NCBI RefSeq assembly: GCF_012222965.1 | Contig: NZ_CP038241.1 | Span: 248,001-312,000, forward strand | Source of the DNA: Allofrancisella inopinata | GTDB taxonomy: Bacteria > Pseudomonadota > Gammaproteobacteria > Francisellales > Francisellaceae | DNA: 64,000 nucleotides | Direction of reading: 5' to 3' | Part shown: positions 57,541-64,000 of the stretch, piece after piece | Layout of the letters: the number at the start of each line of letters is the position of its first letter | Position numbering within the stretch: the first letter of the stretch is position 1 | Program-made: the position numbers and the translations under genes | The notes under the pieces: generated by a model | What the model saw: only the letters and a program-made list of their open reading frames with translations | The model's database searches: none | Told to the model about the DNA's origin: nothing

Positions 57541-59424
57541 TTACTCAATAATAGCTTTATCACCATAACTTTCTAGCCAGTCACGGCGGTCTTTAGCTCT
57601 TTTTTTTGCTAGAAGCATATCTAGGGTCTCACTGTCTTTGTGTGTATCTGAAATTGTAAGCTGTATTAGTCTTCTTGAAGATACATCCATTGTGGATTCC
57701 CTTAACTGAATAGGATTCATCTCTCCTAGACCTTTAAAGCGCATTATATTTACTTTATTATTAGTTTTAGCATGCTGAGAAAGTATGGAGTCTCTTTCAA
57801 TTTCATCTAAGGCATAAAAAGTATTTTTACCAATATCTACCCTAAATAGAGGAGGTTGAGCAATATATATATGACCATTTTCTATGAGCTTTCTAAAATG
57901 TTTTAGAAACATTGCACATAATAAAGTAGCAATATGTAAACCATCAGAATCAGCATCAGCAAGGATACAAATTTTATTGTATCTTAGCCCAGAAATATCC
58001 TCACTATCAGGTTCAACACCAATAGCTGTAGCTATATTATGGACTTCTTGCGAGTTCATAATTGTATCGGCATCTAGTTCCCAGCTATTTAGGATTTTCC
58101 CCTTAAGAGGCATTACAGCTTGAAAGTTTTTATCACGAGCTTGTTTTGCTGAGCCACCTGCTGAATCTCCCTCAACTATAAAAAGTTCTGTGGAGTTTAT
58201 ATCTGAGCTAATACAATCAGTAAGTTTGCCTGGTAAACGAATAGAAGTATTCATAATGCGCTTACGAGCCGTTTTTTTATCAGCATTAATCCTTTTTTGG
58301 GCAATTTTGTTAATATTTTCGACTATTTCGCGCGCTTCATTTGGATGTTGATTAAGCCAAATTGTAAGTAGGTCTCTTACTGTGGTTGCTACAAAAGAGG
58401 TTACATCTTTGTTTGATAGCTTTTCTTTTGTTTGTCCAGAGAATTGAGGATTTGGAATTTTTACAGATATTACATAGTTTAGTTGAGCAAAAGAATCGTT
58501 AGCAGTTATTTTTACATTTTTTAGACTTAAAGAATTCTTTTCTATATAAGTTTTAATAGCATCGTATATGCCATTTTTTAATCCTGCAACGTGAGTACCA
58601 TCTTGTGGGGTTGGAATTAGATTTACATAACTATTTTTTATATATTCTATGGGAGAGTCACACCAGCAAAAAACAGCATCTATGTAAGACTCACTATTTG
58701 AAAAATTATCTATAAAAAATGGTTCTAAAGGTAAGGTATCTGTACCAAGCTTATGATCTAAGTAACCTTTTAATCCTGTATTGAAATGCCAAGTATAATC
58801 TTCTTTTTTTTGCTCATTAGAGTATTTAATAGTAAGACCTTTACAAAGTATAGCTTTGGCTTCAAGTAAGTTCTTTAGTGCTTTTAAATTAACCTTAGTG
58901 TCATCGAAGTACTTTTTATTAGGCCAAAATCTGACTTTTGTACCAGTATTTTTTTTACCAACGGAACCTATAACTTCGAGGTCTTTTACCTTAAAACCAT
59001 CTTCAAAGGTGATACTATAAATTTTACCATCTCTTTTTATTTCTGCTTCTAGACGGTTTGATAAAGCATTAACTACAGAAACCCCTACACCATGCAAGCC
59101 ACCAGAATGAGTATAGTTTTTATTATTAAACTTACCACCGGAATGAAGTTTTGTCATAATAAGTTCAATCCCTGATATTTTATGTTCAGGGTGTATGTCC
59201 ACAGGCATACCACGACCATTGTCAATAATTTCGACACTGTTATCACTATAAATAGTCACCTGGATATTATCCGCAAAACCGGCAAGCACCTCATCGATAC
59301 TATTATCCACGATTTCTTGAACAAGGTGATTTGGGTTTTCTGTATTTGTGTACATACCTGGTCTTTTTTTAACAGGATCAAGACCAGTCAGCACTTCTAT
59401 GGATTTAGCATTATAGTTTTGCAT
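57541..59424 (-). CDS. parE: DNA topoisomerase IV subunit B
   Basis: A 627-residue ATPase subunit of the chromosome-decatenating type II topoisomerase. GHKL motifs: VDNSIDEVLAG, IDNGRGMPVDIHPE, HSGGLHGVGVSVVNALS. The Toprim domain has EGDSAGGSAKQARDKNFQAVMPLKGKILN and DADSDGLHI. The compact length, KGLGEMNP and EDISGLRYNKI support ParE over GyrB (about 800 residues). parC is not adjacent. The start is at 59422-59424; the 142-bp element copy 2 lies 135 bp upstream. Confidence 0.95.
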   Translation of the reverse strand: MQNYNAKSIEVLTGLDPVKKRPGMYTNTENPNHLVQEIVDNSIDEVLAGFADNIQVTIYSDNSVEIIDNGRGMPVDIHPEHKISGIELIMTKLHSGGKFNNKNYTHSGGLHGVGVSVVNALSNRLEAEIKRDGKIYSITFEDGFKVKDLEVIGSVGKKNTGTKVRFWPNKKYFDDTKVNLKALKNLLEAKAILCKGLTIKYSNEQKKEDYTWHFNTGLKGYLDHKLGTDTLPLEPFFIDNFSNSESYIDAVFCWCDSPIEYIKNSYVNLIPTPQDGTHVAGLKNGIYDAIKTYIEKNSLSLKNVKITANDSFAQLNYVISVKIPNPQFSGQTKEKLSNKDVTSFVATTVRDLLTIWLNQHPNEAREIVENINKIAQKRINADKKTARKRIMNTSIRLPGKLTDCISSDINSTELFIVEGDSAGGSAKQARDKNFQAVMPLKGKILNSWELDADTIMNSQEVHNIATAIGVEPDSEDISGLRYNKICILADADSDGLHIATLLCAMFLKHFRKLIENGHIYIAQPPLFRVDIGKNTFYALDEIERDSILSQHAKTNNKVNIMRFKGLGEMNPIQLRESTMDVSSRRLIQLTISDTHKDSETLDMLLAKKRAKDRRDWLESYGDKAIIE

Positions 59425-59555
59425 AATGTTATTTAAAGTATATGTTCTAAAAATTAACTAATACACATAGTATACATAAAATACTTGAAAATACAGTTTT
59501 CTATTTTTGTCTTTATTGATGATTTTAGTACTTTAAATTTTGATAATAGCTAACT
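59425..59555. other. parE upstream region
   Basis: About 130 bp, very AT-rich, between the parE start and the palindromic element. It includes TATGTATACTATG-like palindromic stretches (about 59467-59480) that could hold the parE promoter on the minus strand. No ORF. Confidence 0.35.
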
Positions 59556-59705
59556 ATTAGGGGAGTGTTGCAAACTAAAATTATATGTTTCTAACTGTGT
59601 TAAAAATATTCTCAAAATGCTCATTTACTACATGTAAACTGCGCTTTTTCGAATATTTTTGCCTTGTTACCACCCATCTAATCTCAGCTTGCAACAGCCC
59701 CATTA
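59556..59705. mobile_element. 142-bp palindromic MITE-like element, copy 2, with 4-bp target duplication
   Basis: The element covers 59560-59701 and is flanked by ATTA at 59556-59559 and 59702-59705. It is the same length as copy 1 and differs from it at only a few positions, for example ACATGTAA against ACGTGTAA in the centre. Ends GGGGAGTGTTGCAA and TTGCAACAGCCCC are imperfect inverted repeats, and the inverted similarity runs to the centre. It lies between parE and the end of the MFS gene. Two near-identical copies, each with its own target duplication, show real transposition rather than chance hairpins. Confidence 0.88.
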
Positions 59706-59781
59706 TCTGCAATCCATAGCACTAAACTCATACAAAAATACTTTGATATAAATCCTGCATCTTCAAGTATTTTATGTATAA

Positions 59782-60963
59782 TTATCTTTTTAAGAAATAA
59801 CAACTATAAGGCAAAAATATAGCAAGTCCAATAGTAGGTAATATTATGAATGCAAACGATAAAACGAACTCACTTCCTAAGCCAATTTGACTCATAATGG
59901 CTGTAGTTATGGAGGCTATCCCCATTTGCATAAACCCCATAATTGATGATGCCGCACCTGCTGTTGAAGAGAAGTTTTCTAAAGCTATAGGAGTCAGTAG
60001 TGGCACACTAAAAGAAACTCCAGTAAATGTTAATGACAGTATCGCTGTTAAAGCTAATGAAAGCTCCATGTCAGTTAATTCTCTAAATGCATAAACACAT
60101 AAAATTCCAGAGATAAGTGTACAAAGCATGCCGAAGTTGACTAAATATTTGTAAGCTATTATGCGGCTTATCTTAGCACATACAAGTGAGCCAGAAACCA
60201 CTGCTACAACTATTAATGTAAGTAAATATAAGAAGCTAAATTTATCAAGCTTAAGAATGTTTAAAAAAATATCAGGAGCTTCTATAAGGCAAGCATAAAT
60301 TACACTAATGTTAATACCTAGCACAAATGTTGCGAAGAAAAATTGATGATCTTTAAAAAGGGATAAGTAGTTTATAATTAGATATTTTGGTTTTAAGGCT
60401 TCAATATTTTTTTTTCTTATAGTCTCAGGGAAAAATAAAGTAACATTTATAAACAAAAAGCTAGATGCTACAAGGAGTATCCAAAAGATTAGTACCGGTG
60501 TCAGGAATACCCCTAGTATTGCCCCAACAGCAGGTGCCAAAACGAAAGCAATATTCATGATGGCAAATATAGATCCTTGCTCTTTTAGTTCAAAAGCATC
60601 CTTTACAGCAACGGTAGCTATTACTCCACCAGCAGCAGCGCCAAAGCCTTGTAGTAACCTTGCATAGATTAAATTTTCTACACTATCAACAAATATGCAT
60701 ATTATAGAGCTGAATATAAAAAAAACAGCTCCGGTGAGAATTAAGGGTTTACGACCATATCTATCAGATAAAGGTCCATATAATATTTGGCTAATAGAAT
60801 AGCCTAGTAGATATGAGGTTATAGTAAGTTGCACATGTGAATAGTCAGTAGCAAGAATTTTTTTTAGCTCAGGTAACACAGGAGCGTAGATAGTATCGCC
60901 AAATGGTCCTAATGAGACCATTAAAATAAGTATGAGTAAAGATGGTTTTGTTATTTTATACAT
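59782..60963 (-). CDS. MFS efflux transporter, Bcr/CflA type
   Basis: A 393-residue twelve-helix exporter. The motif-A-like loop YGPLSDRYGRKPLILTG between TM2 and TM3, the TM4 LIYARLLQGFGAAAGGVIATVAVKD and the early PVLPELKKILATDYSHVQLTITSYLLGYSISQ are characteristic of the Bcr/CflA drug-resistance subfamily. The ATG directly abuts the bamB stop, so it is the third gene of the yfgM-bamB-MFS run. In E. coli the gene after bamB is der; here a transporter takes that place. Substrate unknown. Confidence 0.88.
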   Translation of the reverse strand: MYKITKPSLLILILMVSLGPFGDTIYAPVLPELKKILATDYSHVQLTITSYLLGYSISQILYGPLSDRYGRKPLILTGAVFFIFSSIICIFVDSVENLIYARLLQGFGAAAGGVIATVAVKDAFELKEQGSIFAIMNIAFVLAPAVGAILGVFLTPVLIFWILLVASSFLFINVTLFFPETIRKKNIEALKPKYLIINYLSLFKDHQFFFATFVLGINISVIYACLIEAPDIFLNILKLDKFSFLYLLTLIVVAVVSGSLVCAKISRIIAYKYLVNFGMLCTLISGILCVYAFRELTDMELSLALTAILSLTFTGVSFSVPLLTPIALENFSSTAGAASSIMGFMQMGIASITTAIMSQIGLGSEFVLSFAFIILPTIGLAIFLPYSCYFLKR

Positions 60964-62325
60964 TTACCCCTGCTTATTTTTGCTAAAATCACCGATTATT
61001 ACATTAATTTTTAAACCTTTTGTTTGAGGTTTATTTTTATCAATATTATTGTTTTCAGTAAGCTCTTTAGTTTTTACTGGGTAAATTTGCTTGATCTGTG
61101 TACCTCTATCAACTTTGTAATCACTAAGTATACTATCATATATAACTTTATCACTATAAGCGTCTACTAGATATATAGTTCCATCTTCAGTTTGTACGAT
61201 AATACCTTCTTCAGTTGGAATTAGCTGACTAGAAATACCGTAGTCAAAAATTTTACTTTCAGGAGTTAATTTAAGCCTACCTAAGTATTCACCATTTAGA
61301 GAGTTAAAGAAGTGTAGGTACCCTTGATAATCTGCTACAACAATTAAGCCTTTGTAATACACTGGTCCAGTGATTTTACGCCATTTAAGTATGTCTTGGG
61401 TCCATACTGTGTCACCATTTTGGGTGTCAAAAGCTTTTAGTGAGCTGTCATCTTGGCTGGTAAAAATTATTCCATCATTAATAGCCATGTTATTAATTAC
61501 AGAAGATTTTTTTGCCCATAGCATTTTACCATTATCTTTATCTAGGGCTACTATTGCTCCTTGATACGAGGCAAATATCAGGTAGTCACCATATAGCATA
61601 GGATTAGCAGTTATATCGACCATTTTGTCTGCAGGTGAAGAACCATGAGCTATAGCAATAGGAATATTAATAGTTCTATCTCCTTCTTCGGTCGTAAAAC
61701 CAAGAACAGTACCAAAAGCCGAGCCAATCATAACAGTGTTATTAAGAACTATAGGTGAAGAGTTGGTTGGCAAGGTGATTTCTGGAATATTGTTAAGAGC
61801 ACTCCACTTTTTTTCACCATCTTTTGCATCAAATGCAGACACAGAACCATCATGCGTGTAAGTATATATAATACTGTCATAGATGGTTGGTTGAGATAAT
61901 AGACTACTTGGCATTTGCGTATGCCATAATGTTGAACCGTCTTTTGTATCAAGAGCGATTAAGTCGCCTTTTATTGAGCCCAATATTACAGCGTTGGCTA
62001 TATCATTTGGTTGAGCTGATAAGCTCATATCAATATCTTTTTGCCAAATTATTTCACCATTTTTAATATTTAGAGCATACACTAGTCCATTTTCATTAGG
62101 GACAAATATTGATTCGTTAGTATATGTTGGTGCAAGATCATAGTTGCCCATGCCACCATTACCATTACCTGTTTTTGTTTGCCATTTTACTTTTATATGG
62201 GTTTGTTGAGGAGGCTTTTCTTCTAAAGGTGTGGGTGGGGGTACATTACTTTTTGAGCAGCTAGTAATCAAGATAGTCAATATTAAAAGAATAATAAAGT
62301 AGTTAATATTTAATAACCTATTCAT
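60964..62325 (-). CDS. bamB: Outer membrane protein assembly factor BamB
   Basis: A 453-residue lipoprotein of the beta-barrel assembly machine. A signal peptide with lipobox ends at Cys23 (LITSC), followed by a Pro-rich linker and an eight-bladed beta-propeller made of PQQ-like repeats (repeated ALNIKNGEIIWQKDI, ALDTKDGSTLWHTQM, AFDAKDGEKKW, ALDKDNGKMLWAKK, AFDTQNGDTVWTQD). It is longer than E. coli BamB (392) by a C-terminal polar tail (about 415-453). It is 2 bp after yfgM and abuts the MFS gene, so they share a transcript. Confidence 0.92.
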   Translation of the reverse strand: MNRLLNINYFIILLILTILITSCSKSNVPPPTPLEEKPPQQTHIKVKWQTKTGNGNGGMGNYDLAPTYTNESIFVPNENGLVYALNIKNGEIIWQKDIDMSLSAQPNDIANAVILGSIKGDLIALDTKDGSTLWHTQMPSSLLSQPTIYDSIIYTYTHDGSVSAFDAKDGEKKWSALNNIPEITLPTNSSPIVLNNTVMIGSAFGTVLGFTTEEGDRTINIPIAIAHGSSPADKMVDITANPMLYGDYLIFASYQGAIVALDKDNGKMLWAKKSSVINNMAINDGIIFTSQDDSSLKAFDTQNGDTVWTQDILKWRKITGPVYYKGLIVVADYQGYLHFFNSLNGEYLGRLKLTPESKIFDYGISSQLIPTEEGIIVQTEDGTIYLVDAYSDKVIYDSILSDYKVDRGTQIKQIYPVKTKELTENNNIDKNKPQTKGLKINVIIGDFSKNKQG

Positions 62326-62327
62326 AG

Positions 62328-62969
62328 TTAGTTTGAATTATTTATAAATTGAGTGATTATTTGTTTAAACTCTGGTGTGGTATTAGGGTCTTGAGTAGCT
62401 TTTTGCCAAATCTCAATAGCTTTTGTTGTATTACCCTTTTGCTTATATGCTTGACCTAATAACATAAGAGGATAAGCATTATTTTGTAAATATTTTAAAC
62501 TATTAAGAGTTTCAATAGCTTCATCTGATTGGTTGGTTTCTATGTAAAGTTTAGCTAATCTGGTTTTTGTAATATCTGTTAAACTGTCTTTAGGGTTAGC
62601 ATTAGAACTTTTTAGTAGAGCGTCGATAGCATTTTTATAATCAGTAGCACTAATCTCTTTTTTAGGATTTAATTTAGTTGATGTAATATATATATTTGCT
62701 ATATTCCAACTTGCAAATATACCAAAACTTGTAGTTGGGTAAGTGTTTGCTACACTTTCAAAACTAGCTATTTTAGTGTCTATAGGATTGTCTGGATTTT
62801 CGCTTGTTATAAGTGCTTTTTGGTAGCTTTCGGAGGCTTCAAGCATTTTCTGGTTATCCCCAGAACTATAAAACTGAAATATCGTAATACAAATAATAGC
62901 AACAATAATCACCCCAGCAATAGTGTATAAAGCTTGAGCTTGTTTTTTAGATAGATTTTTAATCTTCAT
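62328..62969 (-). CDS. yfgM: YfgM-family TPR membrane protein
   Basis: A 213-residue inner-membrane protein with one helix (about 14-34) and a periplasmic TPR-like domain (about 40-213; ATTTPEF-type end, AIEIWQKATQDPN). In E. coli YfgM (AncA) works with PpiD at the Sec translocon and is encoded just before bamB; the same order here supports the call. It is divergent from hemA with a 178-bp shared region. Confidence 0.82.
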   Translation of the reverse strand: MKIKNLSKKQAQALYTIAGVIIVAIICITIFQFYSSGDNQKMLEASESYQKALITSENPDNPIDTKIASFESVANTYPTTSFGIFASWNIANIYITSTKLNPKKEISATDYKNAIDALLKSSNANPKDSLTDITKTRLAKLYIETNQSDEAIETLNSLKYLQNNAYPLMLLGQAYKQKGNTTKAIEIWQKATQDPNTTPEFKQIITQFINNSN

Positions 62970-63065
62970 TAGTTTAACTTCTTATAAATTAGTAAACTTA
63001 CAATATCTTATCATAAAAACAAGCTTGTTGTTAGTTCCTTAATGCCCCTAATAAAAAGAATAGCG

Positions 63066-63071
63066 TATAAT
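63066..63071 (+). promoter_or_regulatory. -10 element upstream of hemA
   Basis: A perfect TATAAT 76 bp before the hemA ATG. No good -35 at normal spacing; a second possible -10 (TAGAAT, about 63090) lies closer to the gene. Either may drive hemA. Confidence 0.35.
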
Positions 63072-63147
63072 GTCAAGGTATTTTGTGTTAGAATAGGGAG
63101 TGTTTTTCCAATTGATTAAATTATTTTAGAAAATTTTAAAAATAAGT

Positions 63148-64000
63148 ATGGCATTAATATCTTTAGCGATTGATTATAAAAAATCTCCCATAGATGTGCG
63201 TAGTGAGTTTTCACTATCTGGGTATGATGTAAGAGAGTTATACAGCTCCATACTTGCTATAGATGATGTTTGTTACGCTGTTATTTTATCAACATGTAAC
63301 CGTACAGAAATTTATCTTGAAATATCTAATTTAAAAGTTGTCGATGCTATTTTGGTATGGTGGCAAAATCATGTCAGAGATTCAAAGTACTCTCTTAAAG
63401 ATTACTTTAAACTAAGACAAGGTACAGAAGTTATAAGACACCTAATGAAGCTTGCTTGTGGCTTAGAATCGATGGTTTTAGGCGAGCCACAAATATTAGG
63501 ACAGGTTAAAGACTCTTATACGCAGAGTAAACAAAATCGTGCTTTAGGCAAAGAGTTAGATAGAGTGTTTCAAAAAGTTTTTGCTACAGCTAAAAAAGTT
63601 CGTAGTGAAACAAGAATTGGGCATTGTCCAGTTTCAGTAGCTTTTTCAGCTATTTCTTTGGCTAAAAAACAACTAGATAATATTTCAACCAAAAATGTTT
63701 TGATTATAGGAGCAGGTCAAACAGGAGAACTCTTATTTAGACATGTTACAGCTTTAGCTCCAAAATATATTATGCTTGCTAATAGAAGTTTGGACAAAGC
63801 ACAAAAGATCACCAGAACCTTTGCTAATGCTACAGCGTATACTTTAGATCAGTTGCCAGAGTTGCTTAAAGAAGCTGATATAGTCATTGCTGCAGTTACT
63901 GTAAAAGACTATATTGTTACACCAGTATATTTAGATTTTAAACCAAGAGTTTTTGTCGATATATCAATCCCTAGAGCTATAGATCCTAGTGTCGAAAGTA
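63148..64000 (+). CDS. hemA: Glutamyl-tRNA reductase (3' end beyond window)
   Basis: The first 284 codons are present and the frame is open at the window edge. The enzyme reduces glutamyl-tRNA to glutamate-1-semialdehyde, the first step of C5 haem synthesis. Visible: the catalytic Cys50 in STCNRTEIY, the conserved GLESMVLGEPQILGQVKDSY, the VRSETRIG segment and the NADPH-binding fold (VLIIGAGQTGELLFRHV) with LANRSLDKAQK. ATG 63148 gives the family start MALISLAIDYKKSPIDVR. The missing part should hold the dimerisation domain. Confidence 0.95.
   Translation, partial: MALISLAIDYKKSPIDVRSEFSLSGYDVRELYSSILAIDDVCYAVILSTCNRTEIYLEISNLKVVDAILVWWQNHVRDSKYSLKDYFKLRQGTEVIRHLMKLACGLESMVLGEPQILGQVKDSYTQSKQNRALGKELDRVFQKVFATAKKVRSETRIGHCPVSVAFSAISLAKKQLDNISTKNVLIIGAGQTGELLFRHVTALAPKYIMLANRSLDKAQKITRTFANATAYTLDQLPELLKEADIVIAAVTVKDYIVTPVYLDFKPRVFVDISIPRAIDPSVES

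Overview
The window is AT-rich (roughly one third G+C by eye), densely coded, and reads as chromosomal DNA of a Francisella-like gammaproteobacterium. Grounds: the protein sequences of MsbA, the RND pump, the core ribosomal and RNA polymerase proteins and the Pht/Fpt-like MFS carrier; the order RND pump - fusion protein - dsbB - cca | msbA - lpxK; and the tRNA-Tyr-Gly-Thr-tuf-Trp-secE-nusG-rplKAJL-rpoBC block. The sequences seem diverged from F. tularensis, which would suit a philomiragia/noatunensis-type relative, but the species is not settled from the sequence alone.

Layout. 1-2078: intergenic DNA and an unrecognised 585-residue protein with a triplicated heptapeptide. 2091-8271 (minus): RND efflux pump, its fusion protein, DsbB, CCA-adding enzyme. 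8380-13955: msbA, lpxK, polA. 14187-18809: coaX, deoB, deoC, a CNT nucleoside transporter and tmk, a tightly packed nucleoside-salvage run. 18880-23002: prfC, a palindromic 142-bp element, a FimV-like LysM protein, ftsY. 23026-24421: a small terminal-repeat element, a structured palindromic repeat, and an IS110-family insertion sequence inside that repeat. 24514-27925: uvrD and an MFS carrier. 28071-33168: glpK-glpD-glpF and two membrane proteins, one a minimal MscS-like channel. 33181-33442: a 262-bp non-coding transposable element with a 10-bp target duplication. 33612-47165: the translation/transcription core (4 tRNAs, tuf, secE, nusG, rplKAJL, rpoBC). 47247-50994: LapA-like protein, tsaD, fatty acid desaturase, metK. 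51293-54088: rpsP-rimM-trmD-rplS and xerD. 54161-63000: a heptanucleotide tandem repeat, a 2OG-Fe(II) oxygenase, rppH, a PAP2 phosphatase, ampD, parE, the second 142-bp element, a Bcr/CflA-type MFS protein, bamB and yfgM. 63148-end: hemA, running off the window.

Most of the window is housekeeping: envelope building (MsbA, LpxK, BamB, AmpD), glycerol use (GlpKDF), nucleoside use (DeoB, DeoC, CNT) and gene expression. The accessory signal is in the spaces between genes, which hold four small non-coding mobile or palindromic elements and one IS110 element.

The most notable finding is the IS110 element. Its 5' non-coding region can be folded by eye into two large loops closed by perfect 10-bp stems, the architecture of an IS110 bridge RNA. 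Short stretches in the two loops match both chromosomal flanks and both element ends in the four orientations expected for target and donor guides around a TT core. Removing the element at that core rejoins an interrupted palindromic repeat. This was done by hand and needs covariance and empty-site checks.
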